Assembly (NCBI GenBank): GCA_030765065.1 | Contig: CM060975.1 | Span: forward strand, 197,750,507 to 197,814,506 | Reading direction: 5' to 3' | DNA: 64,000 nucleotides | Source of the DNA: Deroplatys truncata | Lineage: Eukaryota; Arthropoda; Insecta; Mantodea; Mantidae | In this document: positions 10,618 to 21,775 of the stretch, one piece after another | Layout: each line of letters opens with the position of its first letter | How positions within the stretch are numbered: position 1 is the first letter of the stretch | Position numbers and translations under genes: made by a program | The notes under the pieces: model-generated | Told to the model about the DNA's origin: nothing | Databases searched by the model: none | What the model saw: only the letters and a program-made list of their open reading frames with translations

Positions 10618-11850
10618 TTGACTGAATGAATGAATAAATAAACTTTATTTGTACATATTTTATACGCAATCGTTTTTTACGGTATTCCACTTGTAAACTA
10701 ACTTAACCTATGTAGAAATTTTCTGGCCAGATTTGTTCTGCCTGTACTGCTCATTTTGCCTGGCACCCTGGTCTTATCGCTCAGCTGAGCAGCCCTTGCT
10801 ACCCTAATCACCTATGATCCATCCTCTCCCTCCTCCGTTTGCCCTTCTACCTTTTTTATCTCTCTTACTTTTCTAATCCATTTCTATTTTACTTTCTTTA
10901 AAAACTCCCCCATATTATTATTTTTCCTTTTTTCATTTCTTGTCAACATTTTAATTGTTACTATTTTTCCATTCATTTTTTCCTATTTTTCTTCTCATTC
11001 TTTTTGTCTCCATTCCGCTAATTCTTTGCATCCTGTTATATAATGCTCTGTGCTTTCACTGCGTCCGCATAGTTCACAAATTCCGCTTTTTCTGCCTCTT
11101 AGTCCTCTCAGGTACATTGATCCTGTTCTCATCCATACAAACGCTACTTTTTCAGCTCTATTACAATAATCCACGTACCGTACTCTTCCCCATTTCCTTT
11201 TTACTAACCTATAGAACCCTTGTCTTTCTATGTCCTTTACTCTGTTTCTTACTGTTATCCAGAAGCCGTTGCTATTTATTTCTCCTGCTCTCCAAATATC
11301 TTCCATTTCTATCTTCTCCATAAGTTTTTTCTACACCTGTCCACCAACTATTCTTATTTGTCGTACTCTTGTGTACTCTTTAAAATTTCCCCTTCATCTT
11401 TTTTCAGGCATATAAACCAAAATTTCAATACCTTTCCAGTATCACTCCCTTTCTTCTTGTTCTTCCTAATTCCACTAGCTCTGCTTCCTCCGGTGCCGAT
11501 CTTGGTAACCCTAATAGTTCTTTACAGAGCGTTCTGTAGCTCTGGTTTATTTTCCTGCTTAATTCAAATCCCCTCCATATAGCGTTCTTGCTTCTACCAA
11601 TGCCTCATACATTCTTTCTATCCCTTTAGTCGGTATTTCTAATTTGTGTTTGCACATCCTTACTTCTGTCATTGCCGCCTTTCCTTTAGCCATAACCTTC
11701 CTCCTATGTACCGCCAATTTAGCATTACTATTCATCCTCACCCCCAAATAATCAGACTCCTTGACAACTTCTAACTTTAAACCCCCCTCCCCATCTGCCA
11801 TTTCTCTTCTTGTTTCCTCTTTTAAATACCATAATTTTTTATTTGAACAT
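10618..11850 (-). pseudogene. Non-LTR retrotransposon (LINE), 3' half, decayed
   Basis: Minus-strand remnant of a LINE polyprotein. Near 11850-11559 the frame gives a stretch containing VVKESDYLGVRMNS, the conserved segment after the reverse-transcriptase catalytic palm. Downstream in another frame, LPRSAPEEAELVELGR is readable around 11500. 11321-10995 encodes a 108-aa C-terminal piece with a CX2CX7HX4C zinc-binding pattern (CELCGRSESTEHYITGC). The 3' UTR ends near 10618 in AATAAA and (TTCA/TTTA) tail repeats. The palm and endonuclease are missing, so it is 5'-truncated. Several frameshifts and stops make it non-functional. The clade is not assigned. The plus-strand ORFs here are shadows. 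Confidence 0.8.
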
Positions 11851-11924
11851 TGGAATTAGGAATGCAATGTTCACAGTGAACAACTGGAAATATAAGCAGG
11901 TATTGTCTTTACGTTATTTGCACC

Positions 11925-12826
11925 ACGTTTTGGGCGCCAATTTGAAGTAGGAGTTGTATTGTAGTTCAACTGTTGGGGAGCCGAACTTGAAGTAGTTGCA
12001 ATCGCACGTATGGTACTCGGTAGCCTTCGCCCCAAAATTTAAAAATATTAACTTTGTAATTTGACTGTTTCTTTAAATATTATATCTATGTTTGCTTGGC
12101 TGCGTCAGTATTATTGTTAGAGACATGTTTCTCTTTGCAGGGTTGTGGTGTGACTGAAGAATGTAGGCTTACACAGATTATAATTTTACTTCACTCCTTT
12201 TATTAATACTTGACACGATTTAAATAACACTTCACTGATATAGAGAGAGCTGTGAGATTTTTTTTATTAATCACATGCAATTTTTAACAAATAAACTATT
12301 TTCGTCTCATACCAATACGTATTAAACTTCTCGAGGACGCGTTTCGCGTCTGGTTAGGAAAACTGTCTACAAGCAACTGACTTCTGAATTTGCACAATTT
12401 GCCGTATTTCAGTTTCTGATTGGCTAACCCTACTCCAATAGAATACTTTCATTTAGCTTAAGCTTTTTCTGGTTGTTGATTGGCTATTTATAAACTGTCT
12501 CAAAAATTACATTATTGCTTCTCCAAGAATTACCAGTAGCATTATTAAACATTCTAATTCATTATTGCCTCAAGGTTACCTCATTGTTAGCAACTTTTAA
12601 CCTATTATTCTCACAGCTCCTAAATTATTATTTTTACGTAATATATTCACATAACATTGTTGAACATATACATAATAATATAAACATTAATACAATGACT
12701 GTTACATGCATTTTATACGTTGTTTATACACATATTGCTTTAAGGCGGGCTGTTATTGAATTTTATATTATATAATTAGACTGAAATCACTTAAGTGTTA
12801 AAAATACTGCCTCAAAATGGTTCTAT
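11925..12826 (-). repeat. LTR-like repeat, copy 1
   Basis: About 900 bp, shared with 17794-18776, 50935-52650 (split) and 53385-54293. Landmarks in order on plus are cgcacgtatggtac, ggtagccttcgcccc, ttcactccttttatt, tttctgattggctaa, attgcctcaaggttacctcattgttagc, aaggcgggctgttattg and actgcctcaa. On minus the unit starts TGAGGCAGTATTTTTAA and runs to ...CTACTTCA, followed by TTGGCGCCCAAAACGTGG (near 11930-11950), which looks like a primer-binding site. I infer a minus-strand 5' LTR. No internal coding region is seen next to it. Confidence 0.6.
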
Positions 12827-13679
12827 TTTAAATTAGTGGTACCTACCCTTATCAAACCACGAAATACTTTGTAGCACTTTTGTATTTATTTACCAAAACT
12901 GGCATAATTAAAGTGGCACAAGCTGAAATGGTTGATTGTCTTCTTGCAACTACACCCCTTAAAAATGATAAGTCAAAGTAACACTTTTTTAACTTCTTAC
13001 CAGCGATCTGTTTAAAATGTGAATTGTAACTCAACTAAAACGCCAACATTGTAATAGATTGATCACAGTCCTCCAAACACTAAAACTGAGATAACTGATC
13101 TCTGACAGCCAATCAATGAAGTTAAAGAAATACACTTTTGATAAATAATAAAGGAACATTTCTACATATTGCTTATGGTGATATCTCCAAAACACAGATA
13201 TTTAGTTATGTCAGTTTTGAAGCGTTTAAAAGATGTTTAATACAAGGATTTAAATGCAAGGTTTGTTATTTGTATTTTATTCCCATTTTTTTAGTTATGC
13301 TTCTCTCTCTCTCGCATGCTTATTTTTCTAAAAATGAATTTTTGGGTTCCGGGACTAGTGGTGGTTCCTGTATAGGAGCACATGAAATCCTATGGGACCA
13401 CTGGGACTAACACCTGTTAATTATTTAAAATGTTACTGTTACATTGTACATGTACGGGTTGTAAAATGTTACACAAAGAGAAGTTTAATATTTATCCTGC
13501 ATATAAGGTCTTACCTTGTTTTCATGGAAGGAGAGGGTGCTTAACTAGATGGAGTTTATGATCAAAATTTTTAAAGTGAATTGCTAGTTACAGAGAAAGT
13601 AATAGGTTATAATATCTCTTTAGTGCCCTTTCCACAATACTTTCCAGAGTACCTAATGCTTTAAAGGTGGTGGTTAGTC
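12827..13679. other. Unassigned stretch
   Basis: No recognisable gene or family. The ORFs at 12852-13034 (minus) and 13138-13410 (plus) show no motif. Confidence 0.45.
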
Positions 13680-14639
13680 TACCTATACATATCTCTTTAA
13701 AAGACACAATTTATTTGAAATAACGTTTTTGTGGCATCAGCCATTTCTGACATATGCGTTATTATTGTTTTGAATTTTTCAACGCCTCTCTTTTTGCTTG
13801 CTCTCCTTCTTATTGTAAGCAGGGAAAGTGTTGCATTCCACCCCCAAATTCGATGTTGAGTTTTCACTGGAAATACATATGTTTTGAGGTTCCATAAACC
13901 CAGCTAAATATTTTTTAGAAAAAGGTTCGTATGTGTGTGTCTGTAAACAGTATAACACAAAAACAAAAAAATCCGATAAATACGAAACTCCGTATTTAAA
14001 TTCAATATCTTTCAAAGATGCGACACGGAAGTTTTTCATGAAAATCTCCCCACCTTCAAACTACGCTTTACATGGAGGATTTTTCTAAATTTTTTATTCT
14101 CCGAATAACGGCTGTAATGATTTTGTTTAAAATACCACATATTTAAGGTATTTACACGACAAATAATATGTAAGAAAATACCGCCCACCGCAAACTACCC
14201 TTTAGATTTTCGAAAGTTCTTATCCTCTTAAAAGATTTTCTAATGATTTTGATTAAAATCCCATACATTTAATAATTCACATTACAAACTGTAGGTATAT
14301 CTTGAATTCTCTGGGTTTAGCCCGTGTAGTCCTCTACATTCGGAAGGAATTTTGTATGACTAGTAAAGGCTAAGAACCAGACAAAAACGCACTCCACAAA
14401 AAATACAAATCTCTTTAAAATACAGAATTTATTTAAATAAATTTTAAAATTAATTGTTTGTGTCATAAGCCATTTTTGAGATATCCGTTATTATTCGTTT
14501 GAAATGTTCAATACTTCTACCATTTCTTAAAGTGCTGACACTATTCTGTTTTTTCTCGCGATGCTATAGAAATTTAAGGTCAATATATAGCGATTCGCAT
14601 TTCGCATATAGCGACTATCCAGTCGGTTTAGAGCACCTT
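13680..14639 (+). repeat. Old A/B elements: A fragment joined to a further A module
   Basis: 13680-13790 is the end of an old A module (cacaatttatttgaaataacg, tgtggcatcagccatttctga, ttttcaac). It is followed at about 13793 by tttttgcttgctctcc, a degraded A start, then ggaaagtgttgcattccaccc, a short GT tract and the rest of A, and the beginning of B (ttttctcgcgatgc). This is an A-A joint in the old subfamily. The copy is interrupted by a SINE at 14640. Confidence 0.6.
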
Positions 14640-14820
14640 AGTCCTTAGAGACCATAGTCGGTAGAGCACCTGCTTCCTGTGCGAGAGGTCCATGTTCGAT
14701 TCCCGGCTGCGGGGTTGGGAATTTTTCTCTAGCCAAGATTATTCCCTATCCTCCCCGAGTCTGAAAGTGTGAACTTATATGTGACCTAATGCACAGAAAT
14801 AAAAAAAAATTGAAATGAAA
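14640..14820 (+). mobile_element. tRNA-derived SINE, family 2, plus copy
   Basis: tRNA-like head with A-box-like TAGTCGGTAGAGC (14655-14667) and B box GTTCGATTCCCGGC (14694-14707). The body reads TTTCTCTAGCCAAGATTATTCCC to tatatgtgacctaatg and ends in a poly(A)-like tail. It is a second copy of the family found on minus at 8014-8161. It lies inside the B part of an old A/B element. Confidence 0.75.
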
Positions 14821-14924
14821 TATAATGACAGCTGTTTACGACCTAATACCGTTGCCGATAAGCAATATGACCACCGAAGATAAAGACTGGATATAAATAT
14901 AATAAAAAAAAATAAAAAAGAAAT

Positions 14925-15760
14925 AGTTCGCATCGTCTATATAAAAACAAACGATAGTGAGTAGAGAAAGTCACGGGAATGTATCACATCCGATTTTTAC
15001 TTTCTCTACCACGTACACAGTAGGTAGAGAAGGTATTGCAATCCACCCAAAAGTTCGATACCGAGTTTTCATTGCAAATACATGCTTTGAGGCGCCCTGA
15101 TTACAAAAAAAGCAGTCTTTGAAAAAGGTACGTGTGTGTATCTGTGAAAAGCATAATTCAAAAACCAAAATTCGGATAAATACCAAACTAGGTATTTAGG
15201 TTCAATACCTCCCAAAGATGCGAAAACCACGCCCCCACCTCAAACTATGCTTTACATGAAAGATTTTTCTAAGTCTTTCATTCTCTGAATAATGGCTGTA
15301 ATGATTTTGTTTTAAATACCACATATTAAAGGTATCTACGCGACAAACCAGATGTATATCTTGAATTTTCTAGGAATAGCCTGTGTAGTGCTCTTCATTC
15401 CGCAGGAGTTCTGTGTAATCTTGTATCACTGGTAAACGTAAAGCAATAGACGAAAACGTACTACACAAAAAATATAGATCTCTTTAAAACACACAAATTA
15501 TTTCAAATAACTTTCAGCCATCAGCCATTTCTGAGGTATCCGTTATTAATTGTTCGCATTGTTCAATACGGTCATTCTTTTCAAGTCAGGTAGATTTTCA
15601 ATTGTTTCTCGCGATTGCATTAAAAGGGTATGAATTTTAAGGTCAGCTTATAACGTTAAACATTTGACTATCGCTATTCCCTTTGTACGAGATCTATAAC
15701 GAAACGTGTAATGTAATTATTTCTGCAAACGTTTATCTCGATTAAAATGAAATACATAGA
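14925..15760 (+). repeat. B end joined head-to-tail to the next old A/B element (left part)
   Basis: 14950-14997 is a B end (cgatagtgagtagagaaagtc, tatcacatccgattttt). Its T-run passes directly into ACTTTCTCTACCACGTACAC, the A start of a second old copy. That copy continues to about 15760 (attaaaatgaaatacatag) and resumes at 16686 after a young minus-strand copy. Confidence 0.75.
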
Positions 15761-16515
15761 AAAAAATCTGATGTGTTACACTCACATGACTTTCTCTACT
15801 CTTGTACAAACTATTTTTACAAACGCTTATTCTCCATCTACTTCATGTTAATCAGATAAACATTTACAGACTCTATCTTATTGCTAATTTTCTTCTAGGT
15901 GTAAGGGGAATATACATTTACAAGGGCAATATAGAAATACAGTAGCCTTTAAGCACAAACATATCTCTTAATAGCTGGTTGCTATGTGCAGCACCATTCC
16001 CTTTCCCACAGATTAATACTCTTTGCATATCCAAGACAAAAAAATGAATAACGAATTCCCATTTGAGAATATAAGTACTGAAAATTGTAAGGGAATAACA
16101 AGCAATATCTCGAAAATGGTTCACTCAACAAAAAAAATGTATATGACATAAATTGTGTATTTTAACGCGATCTACATTTTTTGTGTAGTAAATGTTTGTC
16201 TATCTCTTATGGTTTACCAGTTATGCAAAAGTCGTTCACAATGAAGAATACTTTTGGAGACATTCCCAGAAAATTCGAGATATACATTTCATTTCTCAGG
16301 ACATTATCTTAAACATTGATATTTTAATCAAAATCGTTAGAGCCATTTTGAGAAAATTAAAATCTTCGAAAAATGTTCCATGTAAAGGGTAGTCTGGGGT
16401 GGGGGGATTTTCTTGAAAACCTTCGTGTCGCATCTCTGGAAGATACTAAACCTAAATACCAAGTTTGGTGTTTATCCGACTGTTCGTTTTTGAGTTATGT
16501 GTTCACAGACACACA

Positions 16516-16551
<36 letters not shown>

Positions 16552-16685
16552 CATGTTTCCAAAAATGCTTTTTTTGGATTCAGGAGGTCTCAAACCATGT
16601 ATTTCCGGTGAAATCTCGGTATCGAATTTTTGGGTGGAATGCAATACTTCCCCTACTTACTATACGTAGTAGAGAAAGTAAAAAA
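15761..16685 (-). mobile_element. Young A/B element, full copy, nested
   Basis: Full-length reverse copy. It opens AAAAAATCTGATGTGTTACA, carries the subtype-I B module (cttaagcac.. / ctgtgggaaagggaatgg), then module A with an (AC)n tract at 16509-16548, and ends CCCTACTTACTATACGTAGTA, GAGAAAGTAAAAAA at 16685. It is inserted in an A-rich site of an older A/B copy (left half before 15760, right half 16686-16777). The 98-aa ORF through it is also found in other copies and is not evidence of coding. Confidence 0.85.
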
Positions 16686-16777
16686 GCTTTGGAAGAATAG
16701 TTTTGTTTACCCGCTAATAAACGATAGAGGGTAGAGAAAGTCCTGTGAATATATTACATCAGATTTTTACGTCATTA
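16686..16777 (+). repeat. Old A/B element, right part after nested copy
   Basis: gctttggaagaatagttttg and ctaataaacgatagagg lead into GTAGAGAAAGTCcTGTGAATATATTACATCAGATTTTT-type B end. This completes the element that starts at 14995. Confidence 0.7.
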
Positions 16778-17793
16778 TGATAATACTTAACTTTTTGAGT
16801 AAACAAAAGGCATTTAAACTTTGTACTTTAACCTCCACAGAAAGTATATTTTATCATTTGAACAAACAGCCCTTTTCTTTCTTCTGCAAGCACTACCTAT
16901 AAACTGTGGTCATGATGTGTGTACCATTAGGGAGATGAGTAACTTGTGCAATGGAGTATGACTAATTACAAGTTTAAAATTTCATAATTCAAAAATAATT
17001 ATTCCATTGTCTAAACCAACTAAGAAAACGAGTTTTGGAAGCGGGCGTAAACTAGTTAACTACGGAATGCAAATAAGTATACAGGTTCAGGTAAAATGTA
17101 GCCTTGCTATAAAAGTCACTTTTTGGCAAAATATATGATATTGCGCTCTACTTTTTGGGGGGAAATAAGTAATAATTTATTGCTTCAATAATTCTTAACG
17201 AAACTTGTTTCGGAGCAAAACTGTTTAATCAATTTCCTTATAAAATAGCACGTAATTTAAAATAATTACCGAAACATGATTAAAATTCTTAATTTGCAAA
17301 CAAGCCTGAGAAATGCTTAACAATACGGCTACTTAATTGCTTTTACCGATGCATAGCGAATCAAAACTGCCTTCCAGCAGGAAGTGCTCGAGGAACTTGA
17401 TTTTGTTAATTTCGTTAAATGTAAGCCTATCCTAAAACCTGAAAAATTAAAATACTGCATGACATTTATTTGCTTTTTTTATTTCCAGTTTCCCCATTCT
17501 TCACCCAGACTAGAGTACCTGTTCTATCGATTTCGCAATTCGATATTACGATTTCGCTGGAAGGTATTTTTGAGGCACCTTGAAACTATCAAAAAGAAAA
17601 GCTGGTTTATCTCCTGAAAACCCAGGAGCATTTCCTGGCTGGAAAGTGAGCAGGCCAGTCAATTTTGACATAAAGAATACAATGCCCATAAAAACACTGT
17701 CATACTTTGAAGAATTATTCGTTCTTCAATTTTTTTGCTTATGTAAATATTATTACGTATATTTACAATGGTGTGTTGTTATATAATTATTTA
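16778..17793. other. Unassigned stretch
   Basis: No recognisable gene or repeat. The ORFs at 17384-17617 and 17580-17786 have no motif. Confidence 0.45.
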
Positions 17794-18208
17794 GCTCCAC
17801 GTTGAGGACGCCAATTTGAAGAATGAAATTGAGCCTCGTTGTATTTGTTGCCAACTTTGAAACAGTTGTTTAGCTGGATGCTGGATATGAGATGTGAGAA
17901 TTCCCGTGTATGTGCGTCACTTACGAAGAAGTATTTAACTTACGTAATAAAGATACACTTTGACGTTGTTTAATGCTTGGGACGCCAAAACTTCATAGTG
18001 AAGATGATGCTTGTTTTACGTAATATTATTAAAGTTATTTGCCTCTGCTGCTTTCAGTCGCACTATAGAAACACAAGTTCTTTTAAGGTTGTGATAAGAC
18101 AAGAATTAAAATACGTCACAGAATTTACTTTTCAATTTCACTTCTTTTTATTTCTCTTTATACTTGCACATTTATAAATACAACACTTTATAAAAGAAAA
18201 ACTGTGAA

Positions 18209-18262
<54 letters not shown>

Positions 18263-18776
18263 TAGCGGAGAACACAATTTTACCATCCGTAGTTTACAAC
18301 TTCTTGCCCGCGACTGACTAAATTCAACGGTAAAAATCTTGAAGCTTCGGTAATACCAGTCTCTTATTGGCTAATTCTAGTCCAATAGAATTTAAGTATT
18401 CAAACTAATTTTTTTTCTTTACTTTTGAATGGCTAATTTCAAACTATAAGCGAAATTACGTTTATTACCGATCTTTAAATAACCAGTATTTTTTTTTAAA
18501 TTTCCAGATACATTATTGTCACCAGAATTACATTATTACCTCATTATTAACATCCTAAAGCATATTATTCTCACAGTTTTTGCTCTATTAGAGTATAAAA
18601 ACATTTACATATCACTAATAATCGTTTACAATAAAAATAAGTATTTACAATGACTTTACATACAATATAAATAATAATTATATACATATTGTTTTAAGGT
18701 GGGTTGTTATTGAATTTAATTAATAAAAATACAATAAATATCATTTAGGCATTAAAATACTGCCTCAACTTTGAAC
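17794..18776 (-). repeat. LTR-like repeat, copy 2, diverged
   Basis: Shares acgtaataaagatac, cactataatgg-like spacer, gattggctaat/cttattggctaat, ttattctcacag, aaggtgggttgttattgaattt and actgcctcaa with the other copies. Two PBS-like words lie near its left side (GAGGACGCCAATTTGAAG at about 17800 and TGGGACGCCAAAACTTC at about 17977). An (AT)n expansion at 18212-18261 interrupts it. It is more diverged than the copies at 11925 and 53385. Confidence 0.55.
18212..18261. repeat. (AT)n microsatellite
   Basis: About 25 uninterrupted AT units inside the LTR-like repeat. Confidence 0.95.
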
Positions 18777-18844
18777 TGGCATTGCATCGCTTTGGATAGT
18801 CTTACTTGGGTGAAGTTGGCGATATTCGAAAGAAAAACTCAAAT

Positions 18845-20080
18845 ATATTTTACTATATATACTTCATAGACATTGAAGTGACAGCAAAGTGACGCTGCAG
18901 ACGTTAAAGCGATACTCCTATTCACGCCACACACGCTCCAACGATGAAATGGACTGGATGACGACAGTGATATGAAGTTGCACTTCTTGCAAATTTTGAG
19001 GCAATGGGGGTACATAACACAATGTTTTATGTAATTCATAAAAAGAAGTCACCGACCGTCAAGTCAGGCCACCTCGGCGCCACTTGTAAAAGACATTATC
19101 ATGATTTCCGGCACGTCCTATCCATCTTCCTGGAAACCGCTCATTCAGATGTTCCCTAATATGTGAGGAGGTGCTCCATCTTGTTGAAAAATAAATTTGT
19201 TGCCTTCTTCTTCTTCCATTTGTGGAAATAACCACTCAGTAAGCATATCAAGATAAGTTGGATCATTGAGAGTCCTCTCGAAAGAAAAATGGGCCATAGA
19301 CTTGACGTATCCATAGGGCACAAAATACATTCATTTTAGGGGAGTCTTTTAGTACTTCCAAAATGGCATGTGGATTCTGGTTCCCCCAAATCCTAACATT
19401 ATGCCTGTTTGCTTTTCCACTAACGTGGAATGTTGCCTCATCACTGGAAATTATTTTTTCTGACAGGTATTCTTTATCCCCCATTAGTAACAATAAAAAC
19501 ATTCATTTTAGGGCAGTCTCTTTCAACTTCCAAAATGGCATGTGGATTCTGGCCGCTCCTAATCCTAACATTACGCCTGTGCACTTTTCTACTAAGGTGG
19601 AATGTTGCCTCATCACTGAAAATTATTTTTTTCTGACAGATTTTCATTATCCTCCATCAGAACCAATAAACGTTAAGAGAAATTTTACAGGATCATCAGG
19701 TTTCCACCTATGCAGTAATTGCAGTTTGTAGGGGTGAAACTTCAGTCGCGTACACAGGATCTTTGATACGGTGGATTTAGGGATGTTTAATTGCTGACTA
19801 GCTCTACGGACAGACTTAGGACTACATACAAAATGCCTCACGCACTTGTTCCACAATTCCCACATTGAAAGATGGTCTCCCTGAATGGCCTTTCCTTTGA
19901 TGAGATATGCAGCCACGATCCATAAAATCACGGTACCACTTCAAAATTGACGTGTGTGTAAATGTAAAACCTTCGTCTAATAGCACGCTGAACCTGCACC
20001 AGACTCTTCCGTGCTATGATATTCCAAAACACACCAAGTATGTTCTTGTGCTTTCGCCAAACTCCTTAAAACTTCTTTAA
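18845..20080 (-). pseudogene. mariner-type transposase pseudogene
   Basis: The transposase would bind the terminal repeats and cut and paste the element. In N-to-C order on minus: a helix-turn-helix region with SPKSVRRASQQLNIPKSTV (about 19830-19770); the first catalytic Asp in SDEATFHVSG (about 19442); NPHAILEVLKDSPKMNVF; YGPFFF; the second Asp in FIFQQDGAPPH (about 19170); and the third in PDLTVGDFFL (about 19060), followed by a stop. All three catalytic acids survive, but the frame is broken by stops and by a 172-bp tandem duplication (a non-multiple of 3). The N-terminus is approximate. Confidence 0.85.
19330..19673 (-). repeat. 172-bp tandem duplication within the transposase
   Basis: The segment 19330-19501 recurs at 19502-19673: both contain TTCATTTTAGGG, CAAAATGGCATGTGGATTCTGG and GTGGAATGTTGCCTCATCACTG at a constant 172-bp offset. 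The copies differ at roughly one base in ten. Each includes the first catalytic Asp motif. Confidence 0.85.
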
Positions 20081-20266
20081 TAACACAATTTTAAAAGCAA
20101 ACATTTACATGTAACCTGCCTGCTAAATATCCAACAATGAACCTATATCGTTAATCACAAACGTGAGTGAATTTATTTTTTGTGTTTGATTCCCGCGATC
20201 CCGTCTATTGCTGTCCTTTATTGACATGCACAAACATATTTGTGTTTTTCTTTCGAATTTCACCAA

Positions 20267-21601
20267 TATCACGTCCTCTCACGTGTTGCCTCTTTGGAGT
20301 ATGACAGTAGTTTTATGGATACACTGCACATTGTATTGCAAGGCAGCGATTTTCTGGGATTTCTTTCCACGATAGCTCCTATCTTGTCTAATTTTTCCTC
20401 AGAACTGCTGACTGCATATTTCTTTTTGTGTAACACCGACTTAGTATGTTTTAAGATCGGTTTCACAGTTTAAACTTTGCCAGTTTCACTTCACAGTAAG
20501 GCAACCATCGGCTTTATTGAGCTGAACAATTCTACGGAACAGTAAAGTTGGTAACGTTTGCGCATGGGACATTCCATTTGAAATCGTTCGAACCGGGAAA
20601 ATCGACCTTACATGTTTTAAACGAAATGAACGTTTTGTATTTGGAGACAAGCCCGATAAGGTGCTTTATGCAAACTCAATTCAGATCATATTTTTGCAAT
20701 TAAACGTGTTCAAATTTACCGTATCTTCCTAAAATTCCCAACTTCAAGCTATATTACTCTGAAACCTTTACATCTAATTATTTAAATTTAGCTTTATTTT
20801 GATCCCTAAACTTTAATCTAATACTGATAAGTAAACATGTTCTGTTTATTTTCTTTAAGTGAAGAAATTTCTATTCTTTAAAGTTTAGGCGATAACGGAA
20901 TACAAATATAGTTGTATTATATAAATATAAGCTAAGATTCCGTAATTGAAACGCAATCAAACATATCCTACTGTAGTGATGGCTGATAGGAATTCATCTA
21001 AAATAATTAAAGAAGTAAATTACTTTATGCGCGGGAGTATAAAACACGTGCTCATGGTCGCTCTCACATGTTTGATTTGCACTGAGCGTCAAGCAAGCTA
21101 CTGTGCGTAAGGTTAAACAATCAGAAGGCTTACTAAGCAGTATGTGGTTTTGAGTATTTCCTCACTGAGCGCTTGGTGATCATCGTGCATCAACTAAGTG
21201 AATGGCTGCTTTTATTCACCCTAATATTACCAATGTACCAACATTGCCGGCTCCTCCTAATGACATTATGGATTATTTTCAGTTCTAATATTTTAGTTTA
21301 ATAAAATTCCGAAGATGCTTAAAATAAGTAAAAACTGTATATAGATTTCTGCGAATATTATAAAAATAACTAGTACATGTAGTAATGAAATACAGAATTT
21401 TATCTACAAAATGGGATTTGGTATTTCCGAAATAAAGGGTTCCGGAGCTATGCGCACTTAAAATGCGACAAAATGAATTAAAAGGATACCTTTATCGTGA
21501 CAACCGTTGGGTTTTATATGCTAATATTTGATAAATACGCTTTCCTTAGCACCTCATTTATAGGAAAAATTACAATCGAAACAAAAAATGTGAGGTTTTT
21601 A
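20267..21601. other. Unassigned AT-rich stretch
   Basis: No recognisable family. Opposed ORFs at 20240-20473 and 20269-20466 lie just outside the mariner. The minus frame (EEKLDKIGAIVERNPRKSL) looks vaguely like a DNA-binding N-terminus, but the match is too weak to call. Confidence 0.4.
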
Positions 21602-21743
21602 TTTTTACTTTCTCTACTACGTATAGTAAGTAGGGGAAGTATTGTATTCCACCCAAAAATTCGATACCGAGATTTCACCGGAAATATATGTTTTGAGACC
21701 CCCTGAATCAAAAAAAAGCATTTTTGGAAACATGTCCGTGTGT

Positions 21744-21775
<32 letters not shown>

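Larger units (their letters stand above)
18815..20266 (-). mobile_element. mariner-type DNA transposon, inactivated
   Basis: Terminal inverted repeats of about 30 bp face each other: left TTGGCGATATTCGAAAGAAA (from 18816) and, on the minus strand, right TTGGTGAAATTCGAAAGAAA (from 20266), continuing AACwCAAATA. The element is 1.45 kb, or 1.28 kb without the internal 172-bp duplication, the usual mariner size. The target TA is no longer clear on the left. All Tc1/mariner landmarks are readable in pieces on minus. Confidence 0.85.

Noticed and set aside
10955-11582. Plus-strand ORFs of 120-122 codons rich in Phe, Leu and Ser
   Set aside because: They are antisense shadows of the LINE C-terminal region on minus.
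14651-14720. Possible tRNA gene
   Set aside because: It has A and B boxes but no complete cloverleaf, and it continues into a SINE body shared with 8014-8161.
20269-20466. Minus-strand ORF resembling a transposase N-terminus
   Set aside because: It lies outside the mariner terminal repeat and the resemblance is limited to a few basic residues.
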